Positions 43,913 to 56,544 of a stretch of 64,000 bases of DNA are shown in pieces; position 1 is the first letter of the stretch; every line of letters begins with the position of its first letter. The translations under genes were made by a program, and so were the position numbers. The notes beneath the pieces are model-generated. The model saw only the letters and a program-made list of their open reading frames with translations. It was not told the DNA's origin and made no database searches. This stretch comes from Topomyia yanbarensis (taxonomy: Eukaryota > Arthropoda > Insecta > Diptera > Culicidae): positions 372,442,166-372,506,165 of the forward strand of contig NC_080672.1 in the NCBI RefSeq assembly GCF_030247195.1. The letters run 5' to 3'.

Positions 43913-46421
43913 TAGTTATATCGAACTGTAATCATTGTTTGAAAATAGCTGTAATATTATTCCTCATCTTTTTAATAAAAAAAAATAATCTCGAATTGCT
44001 ATACCCAAATTTTAAGAAATTTAAAATATAAGACAAAGAAGTTGGCACGGTCAAGCTAACATAAACGTTACTTATCAAATAGAACAGCGAAATAAAAAAA
44101 AACTGCTTAGAGTTAACTTGCAAACATGAGCCCAGGTTATCCTCACAAAGATATCCATCACCAATCAAACGATGCTTAATCAAATTCTCACGCCTTCAGA
44201 TTAACCATATCCCTAACAAGGGTGCATTCCTCGAATCAAAATGTGTGGGTTGATATCATTTCTGCAATCACACCCGCTAAATTATGTGTCATGCGGGTGT
44301 GGGACCCTTTCCTATAGTCGAGGGTCCAGCATTGATCTCGTTAATCATGGGTTTGTATTGTAGGACGTACTAAAATTAATTGGCTTTCTGGAGGCACACA
44401 GAATGATGTCTTTATCAAGTTAACTCGATCACATTCGCTCGTTGACCAGCGCCAGCATAATTTGCGGTTTCGATGTCCCCTTTGTGAACCGGCTTGAGGG
44501 TCGTTTTTAGAATTATGCGGTTTTGCTGTAGGATTTGATGCGAAAAATTTCACATATTTACTTTCGGCCTGATTTATTATCCTGTTTGCCATGGTTGTCA
44601 AGGATATCACTTTTGATTTACGGTTAATGGAAAGTGATCTCGGAATAAATCGTTATCGATTCGATCGATTGAAAATTGAGAAAATTACACTAACAGTTCC
44701 GATTCGGTAAAAGAACTGTAGTTTGAAATATTCAACAAAAAAAAACAAGTGGACTCAACCCACGATGCAAGTTAGAAACGCATACGTGAACTCATCAAAG
44801 AAGCTCAATTACTTGGGCTTCTTCCTTCGTAAATACGTACATCAACACTTCTAATTCCTTTCGGTATGATATTAAATATGTCGCCTCAATACGTCCTGCG
44901 TCTTAAGTGCTATTTTCATTCCACTGAAATGCCGATAGCAATATGAATGTGGTGAATATGAAACGAAATTCGATATCGTCTCAGACGGAATTTAATTTTG
45001 AAATAAACGTCACCGGAGTTGGCTCGTGTCTTATACCGTTACAGGTCGTGTTCAGTGCCGACATTAAGACGTGCCTACGAGCGACGACGACGTCAAAAGG
45101 AAGTACAGTCGTATCGATTGGATTTTAATACGAAATAAATCGACTTAGCGAGGAAGCATGGAAATTTCTTTCCAGGACAGAGTGCCAGCAGAGGCCAGAC
45201 CGGTATTGAATTGCTTCGGTCGGTGGCTTCTGTTTTTCGCCAAGCATCTACCGTTCCAAGGATTTTTTGTTCAACAGTATTTAAACAATTTTTTTCAATC
45301 ACATTCCACCCCGGCAAACTCTGTCAGATCACCGGCGGAATGTAACCCGACACACTTTCCTAAAATTAGCCTTCGCTCGTCTCATAAAATAGGCTAATTA
45401 ATCCTAAAATTGGACTGCCATATACCTACCAGCGCTCTACTAACCCGCACACCAGTGTCTATTTTTTCCTTTGCATCCGCTTCGTTTTGCGCCGGGCAAA
45501 GTAGGCAGAGTGTAGAGCGGTTCTGCTGGCTGGCTGATACTAAAATCTGTCACATCTGGTAAAAATTCATTTGTTTGACATCGACAGCCCGAAAGTGTGT
45601 ATGCCAAGTTGGAGGAAATAAAAAGAACATATTTGTGCCATAGTCCGCAGCTTTTGTGCGATGTGTGAGGATTCGAAGAGAGGGGACTGGTTAGGGACGA
45701 CGAATGTTTACGTTTTTGAGCATGTCCCTTTTCGGATTGTGTCACGGTATATGTAGGTCAATCGTAAAGTAAGAAGCATTAACCCTCACTGGTACCGGCG
45801 ACTGTTCCCAGTTAAGGTTACTTGTTCTGTAGCAGCTTGTGCTTCAAATTACAAAAAGGAAACAATAGTAAGTGTATCAAATCACTTTTTGTCTGTTTTA
45901 TAATATTTACCAATTGCATAATAATAATAGATTATAAGCCTAAGAAGAAATGTTTGCCATCTATAGTGATTTATTTTTACTAACAGCTACGAGGCATTCT
46001 GTGTCACTGTGCTTATGTTTGCGTTTCGAAAACAGCTAATGATTGTTAGTAGGAGTGAACTTGAGTTTATAGACGAAATCTGAAGGAAGTTTTCGTTATT
46101 GTTTCTATTGATCCCTACACAATTCTTCGGACACATTCCCAGGCTTAGGATAAAAAATGTCGATTTTCAAATAATCGAAAGGATATTTTCGTATCTTTCT
46201 TAATCGTGCGCCGTTTCAGTAAATTGATGCCTCGTAATCCAAATTCGAGTTCTCAATTAATTCAATTGTCGAGCGGACCTTAGAAGAGATCAGCTGTGAG
46301 GGTGCGTCACCGAAAACATGAACGGCACAACGAGCGATTTGTAGTCTTACTCACTCGGTGATATAACCTGGTCCATTGAGAATTGGGACACACTCAACCA
46401 GGTGTTTTTCGGAGGGTTGTC
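43913..46421. other. Unique region, no gene confirmed
   Basis: Several frames of 60-100 codons (44341-44610 minus, 45093-45397 both strands, 45440-45745 minus) lie in moderately GC-rich, apparently unique DNA at 44.2-45.8 kb. None has a recognisable domain or compelling splice sites. This is the second most gene-like unassigned stretch after 28.3-30.9 kb. Confidence 0.35.
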
Positions 46422-46422
46422 A

Positions 46423-46536
46423 CGTAAGAAAATTGACTGTATTCTAAACGAAAGTATTTCATTGTAAATTCATAAAAAATGAAATGAATTTATAATAAAA
46501 TACTTTCGTTTTATAATACAGTAAATTTTCTTACGT
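46423..46536. mobile_element. 114-bp hairpin MITE
   Basis: acgtaagaaaattgactgta at the left is mirrored at the right end (tacagtaaattttcttacgt). The pairing continues through acgaaagtattt/aaatactttcgt almost to the centre. It is nearly a pure hairpin with no coding capacity. Confidence 0.65.
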
Positions 46537-46539
46537 CAA

Positions 46540-47288
46540 ATCATACCACAATTTCTTCGGCGGCGTTGCGGCCAACTCGCAGGCTTTCTAGGAATTGCTG
46601 ATTTCTGATACCATCTGTCACACACTAGATCGCTCAACCTTAGTGGTCATTTTGTACCCATATCCAGCCTGCTGTGCAGCGTACGGGACTGTCTTTCCTG
46701 TTCTCTTCAACTTCCACTTAATAATTTCCCAATACTACTCGATAATTTGACCAGAGTTCATCGATCTATTGGTGATAAAAAGCTTGCTTTGCAGTCCGCA
46801 GCACCGAATTCCTCGCCGGATCATCAGTTTTTGGACGAAAAAAGCTTATATTTGCTGGGGATTCCAACTATGCCAGTGCATATGTGCACCAGTTCGTTTT
46901 CTTGCCCGCCTCCGATGCATTTTGTACGTAAATTTCCACGATATATTCAGATCTTAATACATGTAATCCAAGGAGTTCTTAGATGACCTAGAACTTCATA
47001 TAATTATACCGGATGCATGTACCACGAAATGATCAATAATTACAACTAAAATACGTGAATTTGTATGAATGGCTGGTCTCCGACCGCGGCTAACCCACTT
47101 TTTCATTACAGGAAATAGGGACACATTCGAATTTCCAAATTCACAAACTTTTTAATTGAACAATATATTATTTAATTATAGCGCATTGATTTATGTTGTC
47201 TAGAAAAAATCTTGAAAGATTGAGCGAATTCTATACATTTCATACAGAAATGAAAAAAATACTTGCACAATAAAGTGCCTCGTCATAT
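46540..47288. other. Unassigned; GC-richer 46550-46940
   Basis: Broken frames on the minus strand of 46560-46940 suggest an old coding sequence, possibly a transposase, but I could not match it to a family. Confidence 0.3.
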
Positions 47289-47655
47289 CGTCGCTGTTGT
47301 GCTATCTTACGACAAGCGCCATTTAGCACATCTCGGGAAAAAAATGATTTTTAAAGCTTGAGATTTAATATCTTGAACCTTTATACAGTAGAAACAATTC
47401 GGAGAAGACAATTTATGCTTCTAACTATTCTGCATTAATCTCTCAAATATTACGAAGATCTGATGACTATATTACGTGTTTTTTGCTAAAAATGTAAACA
47501 AAAGTCGCACTCACACGTGCCATAAGTGCGCTTGGAAAATTTTCTATACAAATAAATCAACAATTTTTAACTTTTATGCATATTTTCGGCCCAATCCGGT
47601 CTAAAAACAATATGTGAGATGATTTTTAAAGAAAATTGGTCAAATTTTTGATAGG
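47289..47655 (+). mobile_element. 4-bp-TSD MITE, copy 3, truncated
   Basis: It begins with the intact terminus cgtcgctgttgtgctatc and follows copy 1 for about 365 bp (aaagtcgcactcacacgtg is shared), then homology stops. The other end is missing. Confidence 0.75.
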
Positions 47656-47712
47656 TACCGCATAAAAAAACCCGCGTAGAAAAACCGCGTTAATTGAGAA
47701 ATACTCGTAAAG
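47656..47712 (-). mobile_element. Fragment of the acgcgg MITE family
   Basis: ccgcataaaaaaacccgcgta and aaccgcgttaatt resemble the end and body of the 20883-21008 MITE in reverse orientation. Only a piece is left, directly after the truncated copy 3. Confidence 0.45.
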
Positions 47713-48102
47713 AACACTCTGTAAAAGACTTAGAATATTTTTGGAAGTTTTTTTTGCACAGATTTTGCGAATGCAAAGAACTTAGAAGAATTTGGCAGTC
47801 TTTTTTGTGCGGATTTCGCGATTATACGTTTTTTGCAAAAATATTCAAAGTCCTTTTGAAATAAAAGACTTAGAAGATTTTTGAAATAAAAAAAGGAGGA
47901 GACGCCACAAATTGCTGTTGAAGCCATTTTGAAATCCAAGATGGCAACTTCCTTGTCTCCTACTCGTCGAGACTATTCCGGAAATACCCATAATGATTGA
48001 GTTATACAGAATTTCTTTACGCCAGAACCGGCTTTTTTGCAATTGTTTTCTCCGCTGATGGTTCATTTAGAATTAGGTACTGGACGTAGTCATTACGACC
48101 TG
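47713..48102. other. Degenerate agacttagaa repeats and unassigned DNA
   Basis: agacttagaa(t/g)attttt(g) and related aaagaacttagaag words recur at about 47727, 47774 and 47868. No gene. Confidence 0.35.
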
Positions 48103-48430
48103 AACAACAGATATTTACAAACTAGGCGGTATAATTAAAAAAATCTTTGCGAGCCACCTAGTGGAATGTCCTACAAACCATATATTTTTGTGGAAAAGGG
48201 CGACATATAAAATTTTAAATTTCAAAACATGACTCGCATTATATTCTAATTTTTTTTTCAAACATTCTATTCAGCTAAACCTAACCATGATACTCAACCA
48301 TGTCATGTTAGACCCCATGCGTTAATGGCTCTGACGTCGCTTCGTTAAAAGTCTAATAGCTTCTGCTAACAAATTTGGAATGATTTGCAATTTTCAACAA
48401 GGTGGTAGCCAATCAAAGAATCTTTATTAT
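48103..48430. mobile_element. Fragment of the 42719 foldback family
   Basis: gagccacctagtgga, cattctattcagctaaacct, tgttagaccccatgcg, ctgacgtcgcttcgttaaaa and taatagcttctg occur in the same order as in the right arm of 42719-43912. The ends are missing. Confidence 0.55.
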
Positions 48431-49814
48431 TTTATCTTACACAATAATGTTTTGATACTATCGGGCTCATATATCCTTATATGTATGCATATATCTGTTT
48501 ATATACATATGTATTAGGGAGGTGCTTTGTTATATGGAAAATAGTAATCATAACCACATCAACCGAGCACAGCACTTTTTGGTTTCATTTGGGGTCCCAA
48601 ACAACTGTGCAAAACTGTTTGTATGGAAATTAGTATGGGAAAACATACTTTTTTGCATTTTCAATTTTACAGGCTACAACTCTTCCTGCAGTATACCAAC
48701 AATTAGATAGAAGTGTAGTCCAGGATATGCTGAACAACTTTGCCGAAAGATGCATAGTGTTAGAATGTCTCTAAAACAAGTTATAGCTATTCAAAGTACG
48801 ATAGATCGAATTGATTGCCAAAAATCAACACTGCGGTACCAATGATATGGGACCATTCATAAATTACGCAACGCTTTTAAGGGGTGGGGAAGGGGGTATG
48901 ACATGTTGTGACATAGGGGGGAGGGGGAGTTAGCTAAATCGTTACGTAACATGTTTTCACCGAAAAAACTTTTCTAAGAATTTGTTACGTAACAGGGGAG
49001 GGGGGATGGAGAAATTTGTGACAATTTGTTACATGGGGGGAGGGGGAAGCAATTTTGCGCAATTTTTGCGTTACGTAATTTATGAATGGTCCCTATCATA
49101 TATTTTAGATTTACCTCATTGGTATGTTTGAATGAATTATTCAAAATCCTTAGCTCAATTTCATAGGCGTGGGTGATTGAGGAATAGGGCGTAGTGAGGA
49201 GGGGGGGGAGGGCCTCAGCATATAGAAATTCGAACTGAAATATTGTCGAGTTGAAATGTTCAGATGAATTATTTTAAAACAATTGCACAAATTCCTATGC
49301 ATAATAGTAACGATGAAACGAAACATACTGTATCCTTCTGCATCGACTTATATAAATGGAAGTAAAGTTGCAGACTGAATCAACTGATGTCAAGTTGATA
49401 TGTCAGAGGATTGTATTGATTATATTTCAGTTTGATACGCACTATGATTTGATGGGATGCTCTTTTCGATGCTATTCGATCACTTGAAGTAAAAATTGTT
49501 GTTGAATTGGGGCTCTGGTGTTTTGTGTAAATGTTTTAAAATAATTCATCTGAACATTCCAACTCGACAATATTTCAATTATTTCAGCTCAAATTTCTAT
49601 ATATAAAAGCCCCCTCCCCTCACTACGCCCTATTGCCAAACTACCTACACCCATGAAATTAAGCTAAGGATTTTGAATAATTCATCCAAACATACCAATG
49701 TGGTAAATCTAAAATCTAAAATACAGGATGTTATTCTGGTATGCTATATGAAACATCATTGCCCCTGCAGTGTTGGCAAAAAATGAGCAGAATTCTATTT
49801 TTTGGCCCACCCTA
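48431..49814. mobile_element. Foldback element with a nested GGGACC MITE
   Basis: The arms pair: ggtatgtttgaatgaattattcaaaatcctt (49120 on) against its complement near 49660-49700, cgtagtgagg/cctcactacg, and outward caacactgcggtacc against the ggcccctgcagtgttg region at 49770. The right end is tttttggcccaccc followed by ta. The left arm is interrupted by 48849-49093. The left boundary is uncertain. Confidence 0.55.
48849..49093. mobile_element. 245-bp MITE, GGGACCATTCATAAATTACG termini
   Basis: The 25-bp terminal repeats gggaccattcataaattacg(c)... and ...gttacgtaatttatgaatggtccc are flanked by tat on each side (48846-48848, 49094-49096), a possible 3-bp TSD as in PIF/Harbinger-type elements. 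The interior is G-rich (gggggagggggag runs). I recognise this terminus as common in Aedes genomes, from memory. Confidence 0.75.
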
Positions 49815-49816
49815 AA

Positions 49817-50067
<251 letters not shown>

Positions 50068-50074
50068 AAGACAG

Positions 50075-50872
50075 TGGGGGTAATTCGGACCCCCTCAAAT
50101 TCTCAGAAAATAGTAAGACTTTCTGACTATCGCTATTCTGAAACATTAATTTTGAAAGCTGAATTTGATTCTTTGTTCTTTGTGTAAAGGAGATATAACG
50201 TATTTCGTTTTTTTTTGAAATTCTCAAAACAAAAATCATTATAATGACAAAACCGTGATTAAATCAACAAATAAAAGTGAAAAAATAAATGGTGAGTGTT
50301 TTGGAAAGCTTGAGGCTCTTATTTTATGGAATAATTTTTGTTTGGGTGAAAACACAGATATTTTCATAACGCTCACCACTTTTGTGCGAAATGAGCGTAC
50401 GGGGCTATTCGGACCCCCTATTCCGTCAACCACCGCTCAGCGGCTTGCTGCTGCGCACACCATTGCACACACCACGGCAAAGAAAATACATGGGCCGCCA
50501 ATCGACAGCTGTGACTTACCAAATTAAGTTTTTGTAAAGCAATTCTTTTTCTTTTGCTTCTTTAGGAGTGTCTTTTATGAAGATTTCATAGGTAAACATA
50601 ATTCCATTGTAAAAAAATTAAAGAAAAATTACGGTCTGAATTGCCCCGTATGGAGATCCGAATTACATTGTAAAAGGATGGAAAAACGTAGAGGTTTGCA
50701 AATTATCGCCTAGCGCTGCCATTCGGTAGTGAAAATGCACCTTTTATGGCATCAAAATGTAGCTGAGGTTTCAAACTAATAATTAGGACCTTTGACCGGT
50801 AATTTTTTTCTTATCTATCCACCTAAAAGGGCGATTTGCTTAAGTAGGTCCGAATAGCCCCGGGTTCCCCTA
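50075..50872. mobile_element. Element with ggggNtattcggaccc repeats at ends and inside
   Basis: The left end gtgggggtaattcggacccc and the right end ggtccgaatagccccggg...ccccta are inverted. Further copies occur at about 50400 (ggggctattcggaccccc) and 50635 (gtctgaattgcccc). The right end is flanked by TA. The 90-aa frame at 50255-50527 has no transposase motif. Confidence 0.6.
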
Positions 50873-50969
50873 TATATTGTTTTATACTTATATACATCCA
50901 TCCTTATGTATATAACTAGGCGTGATATAATCGAAACATTACTGTATTATTGTTTGCAGTAGTTTTTCT

Positions 50970-51165
50970 AATGCATACAGTACCGCCTAGCGGTGAACAT
51001 GTGAGTAGGTGGATTATCTCCAAGTAAATGTCGAAAAATCCCCTACAAACTTCCAGCACGTTGGTCCGGTAGCTAGACTAGTGCTATTTGCTTTAAAAGT
51101 GGACTAGATGGGACAAGGAATTGACTCAGGAATGAGCCGATGGGGGTCGTTTTTTGTCTTGTGAA
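50970..51165 (-). mobile_element. Fragment of the 42719 foldback family
   Basis: Same order as the right arm of 42719-43912: cagtaccgcctagcggtgaa, cacgttggtccggtagctag, gactcaggaatgagccgat and gggggtcgtttttt. It is one arm only. Confidence 0.65.
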
Positions 51166-51584
51166 GACCTACAACTTTGTCGAAGATATAACTTTTTTAT
51201 CTAGCTTTATCAAAAAAGGTCATAATAGCTCCACCTGTTAACCTGTAGACTGAGATCCAAACTAATTTGATGCAATCAAATAAAGTGTTAGGTGCTATGC
51301 TGCAATAAAGCTTTTGGGAAGCACGGAATCTCGGACAAACTTCTAAAAGTCGGAAGTGACTGGCTGTACTAAGCAATCCACTACGTGATCGGGATGAATT
51401 GGATGGAAGGAGAAATGCCATAAGATTTGTTGCCCGAGCAATCGAAAAACACATAAACACCCCTATGCTTATGATCTAAATCCAACCCCTCCCCAATCGA
51501 TAATGTTTGGAATGGGATCATCCCATGAAAACACCATCTCCTACCATATAAAATCCATATTTAGTTATTGACCTTTCATACTCT
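51166..51584. other. Unassigned; contains the shared acaactttgtcgaaga motif
   Basis: ctacaactttgtcgaagata lies at 51169-51190. The 87-aa minus frame at 51197-51460 is not recognised. It may be retroelement sequence upstream of the RT remnant. Confidence 0.3.
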
Positions 51585-51950
51585 AGCTTCCAGAAGGGCC
51601 ACAAACTCGAGTATTATAACTATAGAGGAATAACGATCCTTATTGCCGTCTATAGAGTCCTTTCTCGTGTTCTGTTTAGCAGACAGCGTCAGTTAGCTCA
51701 ATTTTTGGCCGGTGAAAACTGAAGCTGATTCAAAGTAGTACGACAAACAACGGACCAGATTTTGTCCATTCTACAAATTCTGGCTAAATTCCGGGTATAC
51801 AGCTTGCGGACTCACTATCTGATAGCGGATTTCAAGGCAGCGTATGATACAGTAAAACTAAACTATTTGATGCAAATAATGGTGGAACATGAATTTCCGA
51901 CAAATCTGACTAGGTTGATCTTGTATGATGCTAGGAAGGATCCAAATTAA
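51585..51950 (+). pseudogene. RTE-like reverse transcriptase fragment
   Basis: It reads KGHKLEYYNYRGITILIAVY then RVLSRVLFSRQRQLA, an in-frame stop, QTTDQILSILQIL and THYLIADFKAAYDTVK. This is the N-terminal RT region through motif A (the Asp of DFKAAYD). The spacing and words fit the RTE/BovB-type clade (inference). At least one frameshift and a stop are present. The 3' part of such an element lies at 56545-57060, same strand. Confidence 0.75.
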
Positions 51951-53800
51951 TCGATAAGGTAATAGACCTTTCTCGTCAAAAAATTTTATATGCTAGAATG
52001 CTTCGTTTTTTATCCCCGATTCGTTACTGCATATTGCCGCGATGATTTGGTACCTCTAACTGTGATGTGATGTGATGTGATATGAAGCCACCATCAGTTC
52101 AAGGTTTTACCAGTGAATGCGGGTAGACTTACAGTAGATCCAAAATAGTTTACCGTGAAACTTTTACATTATCACTGTTACTGAAGGGAAATCAAAAGGG
52201 GGTTTGGCGGGTCCGTAAGCAGAGACATTTACATGTACCTCGCGGGGAAAAAGAATCCCTTCCAGCAATAATTTTCCAGTCAAAAGATAAAAAATTTCGC
52301 TATACCTGCTTTACCCACCTGATGATTTGTTTTGTGAAGGGTGCATCAAACTCTTATCTGACCTTCTGAAGAAAACAAGTTTTCCTCAAGTGACTTGGGC
52401 TGGCTATCCACGTTCCCTCGTCCAGTCCTCAATTCGTATGATACCCTGGTGCTCCCAACCCCTCCCAGTTTCATAAAATAACGAAAATCGAAGATAACAT
52501 TTAATAAATATATCAAACAAAGTATCGCAATTAATGAATATAACAAAAAATATAATGATTATAATAAAAACAAAGCATATAGTGAGATGTTGAATGCACC
52601 GAATATAACATATATGTTTGAAATAGTGACATGTGGTAAATGTAATATAATAGACTGGAAATAAATAATATAATAAATGTAAAATATATCATAAAAGTAA
52701 TTCACGATATAATATTTGAAATATAATAAACATGGATAATTACACCACTATAACAAATAAGGCGAATATATTAAGTATAATAAATGATACGAGAACTGTA
52801 GATATACGAATATACTAAATATAATTATAATAAACTAAATTTTAATTTCAATTTCAATAAGAACAGATTTCCAACACTATGTTAGTGAATATTTAAAACT
52901 GAAAATTTAATATTGTTATGATGGAAAAATTTAAAAAGTTCTGGCGACAGGAAATTACCTTGCTAGTATTGTATTAGATTATTACGAATAAAACCATAAA
53001 ATTACTACATAATTTTAGATGCTCATTAGTATAGCCAATAAACCGTCAATACAAATATATTGTGTCAATGTTAATATTAATGTAGTGAATATAGTTAAAA
53101 TAATGAACGATGATTTGGTACCTCTAACTATTGAAAAAATCAAAAATAGTGCGAGCTGCTTACTTAACCCCATATTCTTGTCTTGTTTCCCCGTATTTTC
53201 ACACCATTTGGATGAATTTCCTGTGGAGAATATTAAAAGGATGCCAGATGTCCATATATATTAGTAAATCTGCAGATTTTTTCTTTTTGCTGCAGATCTT
53301 TTGCAGATTACAAATATTTAGCAGAACAATGTCTATACAAGCGAATTTTAACCAGCCTTTAACTTTTTTGATCATTTAAAATATCATTTCTATGCCAAAT
53401 TTATTGAAAAAATTTGTGGCAATCTGCAGACTTTTATATTTTTACTACAGGCTAGTGCTTAAATAGACCTGTCAGCACTGATGCTAAAATAATTCATTCA
53501 CCTGTTATAAACATGTCTTAGATAAACATAGATCATTATTTTTTTCTCCTGTAGTGCCAGTCTCATCGTTAAAATTAACTAAAAGAGCTAACGTCCTCTT
53601 CTGTGTACTTTCCCAGTAGAATCAGTTCCACGTCCGGCTGGAAGAAACGGAATTCAAGGTAGGACGCAACTGAATAGGATCAGAATCATATTTTCGATTT
53701 CAAAATATTGTGTTCAATTGTACTTTCTTTCCTCCGGTAGAAAAAAAGCCTTTGAAAACCGGTTGCTCGGACCAAATACCAACAGCAAACCCTCCGGATG
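51951..53800. other. AT-rich DNA with a duplicated 22-bp word
   Basis: gatgatttggtacctctaact occurs at 52034 and 53108 in direct orientation, about 1.07 kb apart, and gtgatgtgat repeats lie at 52062-52085. 52480-53100 is very AT-rich (aatataataaat words). The flanked segment may be an insertion, but its ends are not defined. No gene. Confidence 0.35.
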
Positions 53801-53803
53801 TAG

Positions 53804-53945
53804 TTGGCAGATGATCTACAGCTACAGTCGGATTCTTCAGTACTGTTCAATCTAGATCAGTTGGACATCAGCAGTACTTGTTTTGAATGGAGCTACATGT
53901 TAAATCTAACGATGGATTGTTTCACGCATTGGTGGTACGTTGACG
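53804..53945 (+). pseudogene. Possible reverse transcriptase scrap (ADDLQL)
   Basis: A 99-codon frame starts (M)ADDLQLQSDSSVLFNLDQLD and continues FEWSYMLNLTMDC. Jockey/CR1-type RTs have a FADDLKLY...LQ..LD..L..W......LNxxKC pattern over the same span. It is too diverged and short to be sure. Confidence 0.35.
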
Positions 53946-55625
53946 AAAGGTGGCGGACTACGGAATTACCAACGCCGAATTTTGAAGCATGTTTTTCTTG
54001 TCCACAATTATTTACATTATACTCCAAACCATACTATAATTTTGAATGTGCGAGTTACATAATTATTATTTTTGAAATTTGTTTATTTTACATTTTTATA
54101 TAATCTGTCTAATTTTATCCTTTATATATCGATATATAATATCGTTGGCTCCAAATTTTATATCCTCGTCGGGTTTCCTGTGGAAGATATATCTATTCGT
54201 ACGGATCGTGGCAACAAATGAAAACAGAAGTAACGGTAGTAAATCATCTCCGTATTCTGAAAAACTGGCGTATGTTGGACAGCTGCTTTTGGGACGGCCT
54301 ATGCTGATAGTACACCGATTACCAAAGATTTCGGTTTGCATACAGGACTAGATTTTTGCTACAATATAATGCTGCTAGAGTATTGCCGAGATTTCGTTGA
54401 TTGTTGGCATTGTAACGGTTTGTACCTTGGCGGTTTTTATACAAAGAAAATCGTCGTACTTGCTTTTCACCGCTAGAACTTTTGTAGCAAATGTTGTGAT
54501 TGAGTGTAACTTGTCCAACATTTAGCGGATGCATCCCTTAAAAGTTGGATGGTTCCCAAAAATCCCCAACGGTGCAGGTGAGATGACTGAGTGATTAATT
54601 CAAAACCATATAATCTCATTGATTAACAATAGATATTTTCCAGTTACTGGGAAAGATTTTTCAAGAATCAATATAAGAGATTACAACAGTAGATACAGAT
54701 ACTTAAATACCGAATGTGCCGAACAGCGATAATCCTAGTGTAGTGTTTTGAGTCTGCCTATAAAGGTCGCGTGTTAATGCTAGCTATGGTTGAAATATGT
54801 ATCATTTTACGGTTGCATAGAGGGTTGTGATATGCTGGATCGAAAAAAGATAGTTCGATCAGTAAATGCGTGATCAACAGTCCCCACCAATTTCTGTCTT
54901 GGAGATGATCAACTAGGGGCACAGAGTTAACAAGGAGACATGCAGCATACTAATTCGCTTATTTCTATGTTCTAATGACAACCTTAGAGCGAGTACAAAA
55001 CGTTGGCAATTATTAAGTATAATAATATAGCATACATTGGATGTAGGAGTAGTGCCGGGCTCTTCCGGAGTAACGAAAATACTCTTCAAAGTTATTGAAT
55101 ACTGGTTAAGTAACAAGTCTCTTTACTCTACGTCTTCTCGAAATTTTCGATTGACCTGTCAAAGTAAAATCACGCAATCGGGTAGGTCAGTCCGATTGTT
55201 ACTCTGACATCATTCCTTTGGATTGCTCCAGTTCAGGCTTCGTGTCTTTGCAGGTGGGGTTGGAAGCTGAATCATTTTCGTCTCACGGCAAAGCTACATT
55301 ATATTCACCGCAGATTAAATTGTGTACGGTTGAGAACAGTTGAGATCACCTCAAACAATCGGTCTGACGACACAAACCGGACCGTGTGATCGGTATGATC
55401 ATGTATTTAATGTTCATCAAGACTCGATCTGTCAATGACGATTATAAAATACACGAAATAAATAGTTGACTATGTAACTGAGATCTCTATTTTTATTGAT
55501 AATACGCTCGCTGTAGGGTTCCTTTGGTTTGTTCTTAAAAAAGTAAACTCTTTCGGTAAATCAATCAGAAACTAAAGGTAGCAAATAATTCAAATACGCA
55601 ACCTGTACATATTTGAAATAAATAT
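53946..55625. other. Unique DNA, no gene recognised
   Basis: Contains frames of 70-90 codons on both strands (54079-54534) without domains. 55140-55400 is moderately GC-rich and unique. No repeat boundary was found. Confidence 0.3.
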
Positions 55626-55627
55626 GT

Positions 55628-55770
55628 AGAGGCGGACATAGCATAATTGGTAAATCGACTTCCTTGTACGCAACTCTCATAGATTCGATCCCCAAACCCG
55701 CACGTAGAGTTAAAGATTTTTGTAACCCCATAAGAGAATGACCCTAAGCTTAAAACCTCTATCTATAATC
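55628..55770 (+). mobile_element. tRNA-derived SINE, copy 1
   Basis: The 5' part is tRNA-like with a pol III A box, tagcataattgg (55639-55650), and a B box close to gattcgatccc (55682-55692). Then come acccgcacgtagagtta, a short body, and the 3' end agagaatgacccta...cctctat. Copy 2 (minus strand) is at 59853-60000, and a tail fragment is at 24481-24535. Confidence 0.75.
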
Positions 55771-56544
55771 AAACCATAAATACGACAGTGGCCGTTATGT
55801 GGAGAAATGCCGGTTGGCTTATATTCAGAAAAAATGAAAAAACTGTTACATGAAATAGGCAGGGTAAATACTAAATTCTAGCTCTTTCCGTTCTTTGATT
55901 TGCTACAATTGTTGACAATGGTGAACGCCCAGTGTTTGAGGTTAGCTTGAATAAAAAATCGTCGAATTTGCGGTCAATCTACGACTTAGTATTGAATAAT
56001 GTTTCGTGGTTTCAACGGTTAATAATTGCCTTTTCATAAAAGGACACAGCTCGGGTTTGTCCGTTTGGTTGGGTTGACTTGGTCGTTGGCAATGGGACAT
56101 TGCAAAATAACAGACCAGCGAGTTTGTTTACATAGTGCTAGAATTACCCTAGGAATTTAAAAGCAATTCTTTTTTGTACTAAGTGGAATCAAAAACGTTA
56201 AGTCCAAATAAACAAACTCTCTCAACTGTCAGAAATGTGAGGTTAAACATTTTCATGTAATGTTCTATGACTTTGTTGACAAAAAGTCAAACTTGACAGA
56301 GTGAAGTTCACTCATGAATGTAGTATCGCGACTCACCACTTCATTTTCAGTGTTCCCGATAAAATAATAGAAAAAAAATAAAACTGTAAACGCATATTTT
56401 GCGTCTCACCATTCTTGCATTGGTGAAAAAAATATTCAACGTTCTTGCTATTTTTAAAATATCATGAAAAATCCAGGAACCGCCCTATAATCCTCATGTA
56501 AACGGAAATGTTTATAACAAAATGAAATCTTTCGATAAAAAATA
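55771..56544. other. AT-rich DNA, nothing recognised
   Basis: No gene, repeat boundary or RNA gene was identified between the SINE and the RTE remnant. Confidence 0.35.

Noticed and set aside
46540..46960. Possible transposase on the minus strand
   Set aside because: Frames are broken and I could not identify catalytic or helix-turn-helix motifs.
51197..51460. 87-aa minus-strand ORF as a retrotransposon C-terminus
   Set aside because: A superficial resemblance only; no conserved motif could be aligned with confidence.
55628..55700. Possible tRNA gene
   Set aside because: It has pol III A and B boxes, but the arms do not fold cleanly, and the SINE body and tail follow. A second copy and a tail fragment show that it is a SINE.
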